Shown here: positions 41,549 through 51,600 of the stretch, one piece after another
Position numbering within the stretch: the first letter of the stretch is position 1
How the letters are laid out: every line of letters starts with the position of its first letter
Assembly (NCBI GenBank): GCA_031426915.1
Contig: JASJPB010000011.1
Coordinates: forward strand, 27,873 to 91,872
Length of the DNA: 64,000 bases
Source of the DNA: Sulfurimicrobium sp031426915
GTDB taxonomy: Bacteria; Pseudomonadota; Gammaproteobacteria; Burkholderiales; Sulfuricellaceae
Direction of reading: 5' to 3'
Notes under the pieces: model-generated
The model's input: only the letters and a program-made list of their open reading frames with translations
The model's database searches: none
Told to the model about the DNA's origin: nothing
Made by a program: the position numbers and the translations under genes

Positions 41549-43969
41549 ATGCCGTTACAATCTCACGAGCCGCTCTCCGATACCGTCAAGTTGCCTCTGT
41601 TGCCATTGCGCGACGTGGTGGTGTTTCCTCATATGGTTATTCCCCTCTTCGTCGGTCGGCCAAAATCCATCAAGGCACTGGAAGCGGCGATGGAGTCCGG
41701 CAAGCATATTCTATTGGTGGCACAGAAATCCGCCGCCAAGGATGAGCCGACGCTGGACGATTTGTATCGTGTGGGTAGCGTCGCCAGCATTCTGCAGATG
41801 CTGAAATTGCCGGATGGCACCGTCAAGGTTCTGGTTGAGGGCAATCAGCGCGCTTCAGTGTCCGAATTTTTCGACGATAAGGCCTATTTTTCCGCCCAGG
41901 CGGATGTAGTGCCGGCAACGGAAGATAACGACAACGAAACCGAAGCCATGATGCGCAGCGTGTTTGCGCAGTTCGACCAGTATGTCAAGCTGAACAAGAA
42001 AATCCCGCCCGAGATATTGACCTCCTTGGCAAGTATCGACGAGGCCGGGCGTCTTGCCGACACTATTGCCGCGCACCTGCCCCTGAAGCTGGAACAGAAA
42101 CAGCATGTGCTGGAAATGTTCCCGGTGCGTGAACGGCTGGAGCATTTGTTAGGCCTGCTGGATGCCGAGATCGATATTCTTCAGGTGGAAAAGCGCATCC
42201 GCGGCCGCGTCAAGCGCCAGATGGAGAAAAGTCAGCGCGAGTATTATCTTAACGAGCAGGTCAAGGCGATCCAGAAAGAACTGGGCGACATGGAGGAAGG
42301 CGCCGACCTGGATGAGCTGGAGAAAAAGATCAAGGCCGCCCAGATGCCCAAGGAAGCCAAGACCAAGGCGGATGCGGAGCTGAAGAAGCTCAAGCTGATG
42401 TCGCCTATGGCGGCGGAAGCCACTGTAGTACGCAATTACATTGATGTGCTGGTGGGTTTGCCCTGGAAGAAAAAAACCAAGATCAGCAAGGATCTCGCAG
42501 CTGCCGAGGCGGTGCTGGAAGAAGATCACTATGGCTTGGATAAGGTCAAGGAGCGCATCGTCGAATACCTTGCGGTGCAGCAGCGCGTGGACAAGCTGAA
42601 GGCGCCGATTTTGTGCCTGGTGGGGCCGCCAGGGGTGGGCAAGACATCGCTGGGTCAGTCCATCGCCCGCGCGACCAACCGCAAGTTCGTGCGCATGGCA
42701 CTGGGCGGGGTGCGCGACGAGTCTGAAATCCGCGGTCACCGGCGCACCTATATCGGCTCCATGCCGGGCAAGATATTGCAGAGCATGAGCAAGGTGGGGG
42801 TGCGCAACCCCCTGTTCCTGCTGGATGAAGTGGACAAGATGGGAATGGATTTCCGTGGCGATCCCTCATCGGCGCTGCTGGAAGTGCTTGATCCTGAGCA
42901 GAACCACACATTCGTGGACCACTATGTCGAGGTGGAATATGATCTCTCCGATGTCATGTTCGTCGCCACCTCCAATACCATGAATATTCCGGCGCCGCTG
43001 CTTGATCGTATGGAAGTGATCCGTCTCTCGGGTTATACCGAGGACGAGAAGGTCAATATCGCCATGCGCTATCTGCTGCCCAAGCAACTGAAGACCCATG
43101 GCCTTAAGGATACCGAAATCCATGTGCCGGAAAGCGTAGTGCGCGACATCGTGCGCTATTACACCCGTGAGGCCGGGGTGCGTAGCCTGGAACGTGAGAT
43201 CGCCAAGATCTGCCGTAAGGTGGTCAAGGAATTACTGGTCAAGGCGAGCAGCAAGAAAATTTCGGTCACCACGCGCAATCTGGATAAATACCTGGGTGTG
43301 CAGCGTTTTACCTTCGGTGTGGCGGAACAGCACAATCAGGTGGGGCAGGTGACCGGCCTTGCGTGGACCGAAGTGGGTGGAGAGTTGCTGACCATCGAGG
43401 GAGTGGCGCTACCAGGGAAGGGCAAGATGACCACGACCGGAAAGCTGGGGGACGTGATGCAGGAATCCATCCAGGCCGCACTTTCCGTGGTGCGCAGCCG
43501 CTCGCGCGTACTCGGCATTGCGGAAGATTTTTACCAGAATACCGATATTCATATCCACCTGCCAGAAGGCGCAACGCCGAAAGATGGGCCGAGCGCGGGC
43601 ATCGCTCTGACCACGGCCATGGTCTCCATCTTGACGGGAATCCCGGTGCGGGCTGACGTGGCGATGACCGGGGAAATTACTTTACGTGGCGAGGTATTGC
43701 CCATCGGTGGCCTGAAGGAAAAGTTACTGGCGGCTCATCGTGGCGGAATTAAAACAGTCCTGATTCCGCAAGAGAATGTTAAGGACTTGGTAGAGATTCC
43801 AGACAATATCAAAGGCAAACTCGATATACATCCCGTTAAGTGGATTGATCAAGTTCTTGATTTGGCGCTGGAACGAAAACCTGAGGCGTTACCTGAGAAA
43901 ACTGATGTGGTAACTCCGGTTGTGGCCGTAGCAGAAGAAAAGGCTGAAGTGCCTGCGGTCAAGCATTAA
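41549..43969 (+). CDS. lon: ATP-dependent protease Lon
   Basis: 806 residues. N-terminal LON domain (LPLLPLRDVVVFPHMVIPLFVGRPKSIKAL), coiled coil, AAA+ module with Walker A GPPGVGKTSLG (about 358) and Walker B LFLLDEVDKM, and the C-terminal Ser-Lys protease with DGPSAGIALTTA (Ser about 679) and Lys in GLKEKLLAAHRGG (about 722). An extra C-terminal tail of about 30 residues is Glu/Val/Ala-rich. It degrades misfolded and regulatory proteins. The gene is followed by hupB, the usual order. Confidence 0.97.
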   Translation: MPLQSHEPLSDTVKLPLLPLRDVVVFPHMVIPLFVGRPKSIKALEAAMESGKHILLVAQKSAAKDEPTLDDLYRVGSVASILQMLKLPDGTVKVLVEGNQRASVSEFFDDKAYFSAQADVVPATEDNDNETEAMMRSVFAQFDQYVKLNKKIPPEILTSLASIDEAGRLADTIAAHLPLKLEQKQHVLEMFPVRERLEHLLGLLDAEIDILQVEKRIRGRVKRQMEKSQREYYLNEQVKAIQKELGDMEEGADLDELEKKIKAAQMPKEAKTKADAELKKLKLMSPMAAEATVVRNYIDVLVGLPWKKKTKISKDLAAAEAVLEEDHYGLDKVKERIVEYLAVQQRVDKLKAPILCLVGPPGVGKTSLGQSIARATNRKFVRMALGGVRDESEIRGHRRTYIGSMPGKILQSMSKVGVRNPLFLLDEVDKMGMDFRGDPSSALLEVLDPEQNHTFVDHYVEVEYDLSDVMFVATSNTMNIPAPLLDRMEVIRLSGYTEDEKVNIAMRYLLPKQLKTHGLKDTEIHVPESVVRDIVRYYTREAGVRSLEREIAKICRKVVKELLVKASSKKISVTTRNLDKYLGVQRFTFGVAEQHNQVGQVTGLAWTEVGGELLTIEGVALPGKGKMTTTGKLGDVMQESIQAALSVVRSRSRVLGIAEDFYQNTDIHIHLPEGATPKDGPSAGIALTTAMVSILTGIPVRADVAMTGEITLRGEVLPIGGLKEKLLAAHRGGIKTVLIPQENVKDLVEIPDNIKGKLDIHPVKWIDQVLDLALERKPEALPEKTDVVTPVVAVAEEKAEVPAVKH

Positions 43970-43999
43970 ATTATTTGACATGAAATCACGCGGAACCGC

Positions 44000-44029
44000 T
44001 TGACACAAGGTTTTGCGGCTTGATATAAA
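44000..44029 (+). promoter_or_regulatory. Sigma70-type promoter of hupB
   Basis: TTGACA (44000-44005), 18-bp spacer, TATAAA (44024-44029). The -35 is perfect. The implied start is about 40-45 nt before the hupB GTG. Confidence 0.75.
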
Positions 44030-44079
44030 GCTGTTGCTGGACTGTTTGTTACTTCATCCAAACTGAAAGGGGACCACAC

Positions 44080-44352
44080 GTGAATAAATCCGAATTGATT
44101 GATGCTATTGCCAAAGATGCTGACATGTCCAAAGCCGCTGCAGGTCGAGCATTGGACGCCGCTGTTTCCGCAGTGAAGGGTGCCTTGAAAAAAAGCGATA
44201 TGGTAACCTTGGTTGGGTTCGGTACATTCTACGTGGGCAAGCGCGCTGCGCGTAAGGGCCGCAATCCTCGCACCGGAGCGGAGATCAAGATCAAGGCCGC
44301 ACAAACCCCGAAATTTAGAGCTGGCAAAGCGCTCAAGGATGCTGTAAACTAG
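44080..44352 (+). CDS. hupB: DNA-binding protein HU-beta
   Basis: 90 residues, standard HU length, starting at GTG with AAAGGGGA upstream. NKSELIDAIAKDADMSKAAAGRALDA forms the helical base; GFGTFYVGKRAARKGRNPRTGAEIKI is the DNA-binding arm with Arg-rich tip and the conserved NPRTG. A nucleoid-associated protein that bends DNA. It is followed by tRNA-Val and tRNA-Asp on the same strand. Confidence 0.97.
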   Translation: MNKSELIDAIAKDADMSKAAAGRALDAAVSAVKGALKKSDMVTLVGFGTFYVGKRAARKGRNPRTGAEIKIKAAQTPKFRAGKALKDAVN

Positions 44353-44404
44353 CGTCTCTTTAATTTTGATGCTTTGGTGAAAGTGCCCGGGCATAGAAGT
44401 TAAC

Positions 44405-44480
44405 GGGTGCTTAGCTCAGCTGGTAGAGCGTCGCCCTTACAAGGCGAATGTCGGCGGTTCGAACCCGTCAGCACCCACCA
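44405..44480 (+). tRNA. tRNA-Val (TAC)
   Basis: 76 nt with encoded CCA. Acceptor GGGTGCT/AGCACCC, D arm AGCTCAGCTGGTAGAGC, anticodon stem TCGCC/GGCGA with loop CTTACAA (anticodon TAC), T arm GGCGGTTCGAACCCGTC. Confidence 0.97.
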
Positions 44481-44497
44481 GTTGGGTAAAGGTTTAT

Positions 44498-44574
44498 GGA
44501 GTGGTAGTTCAGTTGGTTAGAATACCGGCCTGTCACGCCGGGGGTCGCGGGTTCGAGTCCCGTCCACTCCGCCA
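44498..44574 (+). tRNA. tRNA-Asp (GTC)
   Basis: 77 nt with encoded CCA. Acceptor GGAGTGG/CCACTCC, D arm AGTTCAGTTGGTTAGAAT, anticodon stem CCGGC/GCCGG with loop CTGTCAC (anticodon GTC), T arm GCGGGTTCGAGTCCCGT. It is 17 bp after tRNA-Val. Confidence 0.97.
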
Positions 44575-44577
44575 AAC

Positions 44578-44605
44578 AAGGGTGAACTTCGGTTCACCCT
44601 TTTTT
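44578..44605 (+). terminator. Rho-independent terminator of the tRNA-Val/tRNA-Asp transcript
   Basis: GGGTGAAC/GTTCACCC with a TTCG tetraloop and six T. It starts 4 nt after the tRNA-Asp CCA end. Confidence 0.92.
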
Positions 44606-44667
44606 CTTTCTGTAGCTAAAATTAACCAGGCCTTGCTGTACGCCAGGCCGTTTTCAGGTTTCAAATT

Positions 44668-46575
44668 ATGCTAGAAGCCATACGTGTACACGCCCAAGGC
44701 AGGATCGCCAAGATAATTCTCGCCCTGATTACCGTGCCCTTCGCTTTGTGGGGGGTAGACTCCTATATCAAGAACGGCGGTGACGGCCCCGTAGCTGCCA
44801 AAGTTGGCGAACAGATAATATCCCAGCAGGAACTCGCGCAGGCACTGAAAGACCAGCAGGAGCGAATGCGGACCTCGTTAGGAAAAAAATTCGACGCCAC
44901 AATCATGGACCGCCCTGAAATGCGCATTTCCGTGCTAAATGGCTTGATTGACCAGCGTCTTGTTCTGGTCGAAGCCGTTCGAGAAGGCCTGAATGTTTCA
45001 GATGCCCAGCTGGCAAAATTTATAGGCAGCATCGAAGCGTTCCGGGAGGGCGGGAAATTTTCCCAAGCTCGCTATGAGATGATGTTGCGGCAGCAAAACA
45101 TGAGTCCTGCCATGTTCGAACGTCGCCTGCGTCAGGATCTTTTACTGCAAACCGTGCAGGACGGGGTCGTGCGCTCTGCACTGCTGCCTAACAGCGTCTC
45201 GGACAACCTGATTCGCGTGAGCGAACAGCAGCGCGAAGTAAGCCAGGCGATAATTCCGATCGAACAATTTATGTCCCAGGCCAAAATCGATCCGGCTGCA
45301 GTCAAGGACTATTACGAAAAGCACCAGAACGAATTCAAAGTGCCGGAGCAGGCCAGGCTGGAATATGTTGTTTTGTCCGCAGATAGCTTGGCTGGGCAGA
45401 TTGGCGTAAGTGAAGAAGAGATTGCCAAATATTATGGGGAGCATAGCGCACAGTTCGGTCAGGCAGAGGAACGCCAGGCTAGCCATATATTGATTGGGGT
45501 GGCGGCGAATGCAAGTGAGGCCGAAAAAACTGCTGCGCGTGATAAAGCCCGTAAAATTCTGCAGGAAATCAGGCAGTCTCCGGCCAATTTTGCTCAGTTG
45601 GCCAAGCAACATTCACAGGATCCCGGTTCTTCATCTCAGGGGGGTGACCTCGGTTTCTTTGCGCGTGGCGCCATGGTGAAGCCTTTTGAAGACGCTGCAT
45701 TCAAGATGGCGCCCGGTGAAGTCAGCGAGCCAGTGCAATCAGATTTCGGCTTCCATCTCATCAAGCTGACAGCAATCAAGGTGGGCAAAGTTCGCGCCTT
45801 GCCGGAAGTGCGAGATCAGATCGCGCAGGAGTTGCAGAAGCAGAAGGCCAACAAGAAATTTACCGAAAGCGCGGAAAATTTCAGTAACCTCGTGTATGAG
45901 CAGGGCGACAGCCTCAAGCCAGCTGCACAGCAATTAGGCCTGAAAGTGGAGCAAAGCGCTTGGGTGAGCCGCATGGCGAGCGACACACCGCTGCTTAATA
46001 ATGCCAAGCTGCTGCAGGCGGTTTTTTCGGAAGATGTGCTGAAGAACAAGCGCAATACGGAAGCAATCGAGATTGCGCCCAATACCTTGGTTGCCGCCCG
46101 TTTGTTGGAGTACAAACCCGACAGCGTGAAATCCCTGGACGAGGTCTCCACAAGCCTGGGGCAACGTTTGCAGCGCCAACAGGCTGTAAGCCTGGCGGCG
46201 AAATGGGGCAAGGATGCACTATCTCAGCTGCAACAGGGCAACTCGCCTGCGGGTCTGAACTGGGGCCAGTCGCAGCTTGTGAGCAGGGCGCGCCCGGCCG
46301 GCCTGGATCCGGCTGCGTTGAAGGAGACCTTCAAGATCAAGAGTGGCAAATTACCTGGCTATGGTGGAGTGGAAAATAACCAGGGCGGATTCACTATTCT
46401 CAAGGTGTCGAGGCTGGTAGAGGGCGCGGTAGCGGATGATAACGCTAAGAAGGCTTACACGCAAAGTTTTGCCAATTTACTGGAACGGGAATACGCTATT
46501 GCATATCTGGCAAGCCTGAAGCAGAAAACCAAGGTCGATATCAAGCGCGAGGCGCTTGAGAAAACGGAGCGCTGA
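44668..46575 (+). CDS. ppiD: Periplasmic folding chaperone / PPIase PpiD
   Basis: 635 residues, typical PpiD length. An N-terminal membrane anchor (about 12-32; KIILALITVPFALWGVDSYI), then a SurA-N-like chaperone region, a parvulin (rotamase) domain at about 265-360 (RQASHILIGVAANASEAEKTAARDKARKI, HSQDPGSSSQGGDLGFFARGAMVKPFE) and a C-terminal helical region. It helps outer-membrane proteins fold after export. Follows the HU gene and tRNAs, the conserved lon-hupB-ppiD order. Confidence 0.95.
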   Translation: MLEAIRVHAQGRIAKIILALITVPFALWGVDSYIKNGGDGPVAAKVGEQIISQQELAQALKDQQERMRTSLGKKFDATIMDRPEMRISVLNGLIDQRLVLVEAVREGLNVSDAQLAKFIGSIEAFREGGKFSQARYEMMLRQQNMSPAMFERRLRQDLLLQTVQDGVVRSALLPNSVSDNLIRVSEQQREVSQAIIPIEQFMSQAKIDPAAVKDYYEKHQNEFKVPEQARLEYVVLSADSLAGQIGVSEEEIAKYYGEHSAQFGQAEERQASHILIGVAANASEAEKTAARDKARKILQEIRQSPANFAQLAKQHSQDPGSSSQGGDLGFFARGAMVKPFEDAAFKMAPGEVSEPVQSDFGFHLIKLTAIKVGKVRALPEVRDQIAQELQKQKANKKFTESAENFSNLVYEQGDSLKPAAQQLGLKVEQSAWVSRMASDTPLLNNAKLLQAVFSEDVLKNKRNTEAIEIAPNTLVAARLLEYKPDSVKSLDEVSTSLGQRLQRQQAVSLAAKWGKDALSQLQQGNSPAGLNWGQSQLVSRARPAGLDPAALKETFKIKSGKLPGYGGVENNQGGFTILKVSRLVEGAVADDNAKKAYTQSFANLLEREYAIAYLASLKQKTKVDIKREALEKTER

Positions 46576-46767
46576 AACAAACAGGCGAGGGGGGATAGTC
46601 ACAACTCCTACAGGGATTTCATCCCCTCTAGTCTGACGGTGCCGAGTGAATGGCCGTCCCGCTCTTATTGGTCCGGCGCGAAACGTTTATACAAAGCAGT
46701 ATCATCAATGCCTTGTCCCGCATGCTGAGGCAATCGCGTGGTGGCCACGTGGCAGTTTGGCCGAGAC

Positions 46768-48009
46768 TCAGTCCAGCACATGCGAAACCAAGCCGTCAGC
46801 AAGCTTGGGTTCAAACCAGGTTGATTTTGGGGGCATCACTTCACCGGCGTCTGCCACTGCCATCAGGTCTTCCATGCGCGTGGCGAACAAGGCGAACGCC
46901 ACCGCCATCTCCCCGCTGTTTACCCTTATTTCCAGCTCCGCCAGACCACGGATACCGCCGACGAAATCGATGCGCTTGTCGCGGCGTGGGTCGGTGATCC
47001 CTAGCACGGGCGCGATCAGGTTGTTCTGCAGCAAACTCACGTCCAGTCGCGCCACAGGGTCGGCAGCGGGAATCAGCCCGGCATGGATACCCAGGCGGTA
47101 CCAGCTACCGCTAAGATACATGCCGAATTCACCCGGTCGTGCAGGTTTGACGGCCTTGGAACTGGTTTCAATGCTGAATCTTTCCTTAATGCGTTCCATG
47201 AACTGCTCCTTGCTCAGTCCGTTGAGATCGGTCAAGACTCGGTTGTAGTCCATGATCTTCATTTTATGGTGAGGGAAGATGACGGAGAGGAAGTAATTGT
47301 AGCTTTCCTCGCCGTCATGTTTCGGGTTGCCCGCTTTGCGCGCGGCGGCTACGCGGGAGGCTGCTGCGGATCGGTGATGCCCGTCTGCGATGTATATGGC
47401 GTGCATGCTATCGAAGGTTTGGGTCAGTTGTTCAATAACATCGGCATCGCGGATTACCCAGATCGAATGACGGATGCCGTCCTCCGCCGTCACATCCGCA
47501 TCCGCCTGAGCTGCGCTGGCCCGCGCGAGGATGGCGTCCACCTCGGTGCAGGCAGGGTAAGCCAACAGCACCGGACCGGTCTGGGCGTTAAGTGCGTCGA
47601 TCTGGCGCACCCGGTCGTCTTCCTTGTCCGGGCGGGTGAATTCGTGTTTGCGGATGCGGTTGGTATTGTAGTCCGCAACCGATGCAGCGGCTACCAGGCC
47701 AGTTTGGATGTGGCTGCCCATGACCAGGCGATAAACGTAATAGCAGGCGGCCTCATCTCGCGCCAGCACGCCCGAGGCCAGCATGTTTTTCAGGTTTTCT
47801 GCCGCCTTGGCGTAGACTTCGGCGGCATAGGGGTCGGTTTGCAGCGGAAGGTCGATTTCCGGCTTTGAAATATGCAGGAAACTCCAAGGCTTCCCTTCCG
47901 CACGCAACCGCGCTTCCCCTGTGGATAGTACGTCATAGGGCGGCGCGGCAACATCGGCGGCACGACCGGGGGCGGGGCGCAGTCCGGCAAAGGGGCGAAT
48001 CAGGTGCAT
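46768..48009 (-). CDS. DUF1015 family protein
   Basis: 413 residues matching the DUF1015 family over its length: IRPFAGLRPAPGRAADVAAPPYDVLS at the N-terminus, then YYVYRLVMGSHIQTGLVAAASVADY, ADGHHRSAAASRVA (about 215-228; conserved His cluster) and SYNYFLSVIFPHHKMKIMDYNRVL. The family is soluble and widely distributed; biochemical function is not established. It converges on ppiD, with 192 bp between them that holds only a weak hairpin near 46590-46635. Confidence 0.9.
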   Translation of the reverse strand: MHLIRPFAGLRPAPGRAADVAAPPYDVLSTGEARLRAEGKPWSFLHISKPEIDLPLQTDPYAAEVYAKAAENLKNMLASGVLARDEAACYYVYRLVMGSHIQTGLVAAASVADYNTNRIRKHEFTRPDKEDDRVRQIDALNAQTGPVLLAYPACTEVDAILARASAAQADADVTAEDGIRHSIWVIRDADVIEQLTQTFDSMHAIYIADGHHRSAAASRVAAARKAGNPKHDGEESYNYFLSVIFPHHKMKIMDYNRVLTDLNGLSKEQFMERIKERFSIETSSKAVKPARPGEFGMYLSGSWYRLGIHAGLIPAADPVARLDVSLLQNNLIAPVLGITDPRRDKRIDFVGGIRGLAELEIRVNSGEMAVAFALFATRMEDLMAVADAGEVMPPKSTWFEPKLADGLVSHVLD

Positions 48010-48099
48010 GGGGTGTTCCTAGTGAATTTAACGCTCGTCATTTTAACCGGCCTTGGCGGCGTCAACAAAATTATCAAAGCGCGGCGTTTGCTGACACAT

Positions 48100-48135
48100 A
48101 AAAAATGCCCGCTTGGATATTGCGGGCATTTTTTT
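48100..48135. terminator. Bidirectional terminator between the small cytochrome and DUF1015 genes
   Basis: AAAAAATGCCCGC and GCGGGCATTTTTTT flank a 9-nt loop, with A and T runs on the outside. It lies 33 bp past the stop of the minus-strand cytochrome gene and serves it. Confidence 0.85.
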
Positions 48136-48168
48136 GTGCTGTAACTGCTGTTGAGAAGGGAATGATCC

Positions 48169-48543
48169 TTAGTTGTTCTTGGCTCCCTGGTCCACCCATT
48201 TCTTGAGCATCTCGATCTTGTCGGCGGGAATTGATTCCTTGCCATGAGGCATCTTGATGGATGGGTCTGCGCGCCCCTCGACCAGCATGATCATGACGCT
48301 GGTCAGGCTGTCGCCGGGCTTGATGATGGGTCCGAATTTTGTACCTTTCATCAGGTTGTCGTAGCTGGTTAGAAGCAGCCCGCTTTTCTCCTGACCCTTG
48401 CCCCCTTCCACGTGGCACTCAAGACAGTATTGCTTGATGATGGGCTGAACGTCGGTATTGAAACTGACTTGTTTCTGGCCGCATGCGGATAACAGAATTG
48501 TGGCCGTCACCATGACGCCGCCCCGCAAAATCTTGGCTTTCAT
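48169..48543 (-). CDS. Monoheme c-type cytochrome lipoprotein (PSCyt1-like)
   Basis: 124 residues from the ATG at 48543, preceded by TTGGAG; the longer frame to 48600 lacks support. The signal sequence has a lipobox (LLSACG). The heme site CLECH (about residues 38-42) follows the DVQPIIKQYCLECH pattern of planctomycete-type cytochrome C domains, and a likely axial Met is in IKMPHGKE. The end IPADKIEMLKKWVDQGA is the family tail. A periplasmic electron carrier of unknown partner; it has its own terminator and stands alone. Confidence 0.9.
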   Translation of the reverse strand: MKAKILRGGVMVTATILLSACGQKQVSFNTDVQPIIKQYCLECHVEGGKGQEKSGLLLTSYDNLMKGTKFGPIIKPGDSLTSVMIMLVEGRADPSIKMPHGKESIPADKIEMLKKWVDQGAKNN

Positions 48544-48680
48544 AATTGTTTTTCTCCAAGGACTGGTTTTTCCACGAAATTTCGCGCGAAACGCAAGCAT
48601 CTGATGTGCGAATCCGCTAGTGTCTAACTATAAACCAGCTTGCGGGGTATGTACAAACCCGAATCTGTCTCTGCCAGGCC

Positions 48681-51600
48681 TTATGCTTCCAGCTTTTTTA
48701 TTAAAGCCAGAATCTGGTCCACGCGATTTCTGGTTTCCGGCATTTCCCGACTTATCTTCAGCCGGTCCGGCCCGGCCAGCTTGCATCCGGGCTGCTTTTG
48801 AATGAATTGAATAATTTTGAGCGGATCGATTGGCGGGTTGGGAACGAACTGAACCGTTACAGTTTCGTTGTTTGCGTCAATTTTTACGATTCCCAGTGGT
48901 TTGGCGAGAATGCGCAGGCGGTGCGAATCGAGCAGGGTCGTGGCTGGTGGCGGCAGCAGGCCGAAGCGGTCGATCAGCTCCTCGTGCAGGGTGTCCAACT
49001 CGTCCAGGTCCTCGCAGTTGGCCAGGCGCTTGTACAAGGTCAGGCGCTGGTTGATATCGCCGCAATACTCTTTGGGCAGCAGTGCCGGGGTATGCAGGTT
49101 GATTTCCGTGGTGATGCTCAGTGGCTGCGCCAGATCCGGCTCCTTGCCCTCCTTGAGGGCCTTCACGGCCTGGTTGAGCATGTCGGCGTAGAGGCTGAAG
49201 CCGATTTCCTGCATTTCACCGCTCTGGCCTTCTCCCAGAATTTCGCCCGCACCGCGAATTTCCAGATCGTGCATGGAGAGGTAGAAACCGGCTCCCAATT
49301 CTTCCATCATCTGGATTGCATCCAGGCGTTTTTTTGCCTGCGGCGTGAGTGCCGCTTCTTCGCCCGGCGTGAGCAGATAGGCGTATGCCTGATGGTGCGA
49401 GCGTCCAACGCGTCCGCGTAACTGGTGCAGTTGTGCCAGACCGAACTTGTCGGCACGGTTCATGATGATGGTGTTGGCGGTCGGGATGTCGATTCCGGTT
49501 TCAATAATCGTGGTGCACAGCAGGACATTGAAGCGCTGCTGGTAGAAGTCGCGCATGATGTGTTCCAGCTCGCGCTCGCGCAACTGCCCGTGGGCGACGC
49601 CGATGCGCGCTTCGGGCAGCAGTTTGGCAAGTTTTTCCTGCACGTTGAGGATGGTTTCCACCTCGTTGTGGAGGAAATATACCTGGCCGCCGCGCTTCAG
49701 TTCGCGCAGCACCGCCTCGCGGATCAGGCCATCGGAAGAGGGTGCGACGAAGGTCTTGATGGCGAGCCGCTTCTGCGGCGCCGTGGCGATGACGGAAAAA
49801 TCGCGCAGTCCTTCCAGCGACAGCGAGAGCGTGCGCGGGATGGGCGTGGCGGTGAGGGTCAACACGTCGACCTCAGCGCGCAGGGCCTTGAGCTGTTCCT
49901 TCTGGCGCACGCCGAAGCGGTGTTCCTCGTCGACGATCACCAGGCCCAGGTTCTTGAACTTGACATCCTTCTGGATCAGCTTGTGGGTGCCTATGATGAT
50001 GTCGATTTCGCCCATCGCCATTCCCTTGAGCGCCAATGTCTGCTCTTTGGCGGAACGGAAGCGCGACAGTTCGGCCACTTTCACCGGCCAATCGGCAAAG
50101 CGGTCGGAGAAATTGTTGAAATGCTGTTCCGCGAGCAGGGTGGTGGGCACCAGGATCGCCACCTGTTTGCCGTCGCTCACGGCGACGAAGGCGGCGCGCA
50201 TTGCCACTTCGGTTTTGCCGAAGCCGACATCGCCGCACACCAGTCTGTCCATTGGGCGGCCCGAGACCATGTCCCCGATTACCGCCTGAATCGCGGCAGC
50301 CTGATCGGGTGTTTCCTCGAAGTCGAAGCCGCCGCTGAAGGCTTCGTAATCATGCGGGTCGAGCTTAAACGAGTGGCCGCTGCGCGCCGCGCGCTGGGCA
50401 TAAAGATTGAGCAGTTCGGCGGCGGTGTCTCGCGCTTGTTGCAGCGCTTTCTTCTTGGCTTTTTCCCACTGCCCGCTGCCGAGCCGGTGCAAGGGTGCGG
50501 ATTCGGGTGTCGCGCCGCTGTAGCGACTGATGACATGAAGATTGGAAACCGGCACGTAGAGCTTGTCGCCACCGGCGTATTCAAGATGCAGAAACTCGGT
50601 TTCGCCTTCGCCCAGGTCGAGATTGAGCAGCCCGAGGTAACGCCCGATGCCGTGCTGTTCATGCACCACCGGGTCGCCGACTTTTAGCTCGGACAAGTCG
50701 CGCAGCATGTTCTCGACGTTGCTCTTGCGCGCCGTCTCGCGCAGGCGCGACTGGCGCACCTGGGTGGCGTAAAGTTCGGTCTCGGTGATCAGGGCGAAAT
50801 GCGATGGCGGTTGAGTGAGCAGGAAGCCGGTGGAAAGCAAACCCGCGCCCAGCATGAAACGCTCTGCGCTCGACTCGAACTGGGCAAAGTCCTCGCACAT
50901 GGCCGGTTTCAGGCCATGTTCCGCCAGATACTGGGCCATGGTTTCGCGCCGTCCCAGGCTTTCCGCGACGAGCAGGACACGGCCGTCGAAGCCATTCACA
51001 AAGCGATTCAGCTTTTCCACCGGACTTTCGGCGCGGCGGTCCACCTGCACTGGCGGGACGGGTGCCGTCAAGGCTTGCGGATCAACGTCGCTGCGGATTT
51101 CGAGGCGGGGAAAGGGGCGGATGGCGGCAAAAAATGCATCCACCGCGAGGAACAGTTCTTCCGGCGGCAGCAGCGGACGGTTGCGGTCGCCGCCCAGCAG
51201 CCTGTAACGCGAACGGGTGTCGAGCCAGAACTGTTGCGCCGCGCCTTCCAGGTCCTGGTGCAGGCACAGCATGGCATCGCTGGGCAGATAGTCGAGCAGG
51301 GTGGCGGTATGCTCGAAAAACAGCGGCAGGTAATATTCGATGCCCAGCGGCGCCAGGCCATTGCTCACGTCCTTGTAGAGCTGGCTCTTGGACGGGTCGC
51401 CCTCGAATTTCTCGCGGAAATTCTGGCGGAACAGGCTGATGCCGGCCTCGTCCAGCGGGAATTCGCGTGCCGGCAGCAGGCGCACATCCTTGACAGGATA
51501 GATGCTGCGCTGGGTGTCCACGTCGAAGGTGCGGATGGACTCGATTTCCTGGTCGAACAGGTCGAGCCGGTAAGGCACCGCGCTGCCCATGGGAAACAGG

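Noticed and set aside
46588..46636. Possible terminator between ppiD and the DUF1015 gene
   Set aside because: The pairing (AGGGG-GAT with ATCCCCT) is interrupted, has a long loop and lacks a T run.
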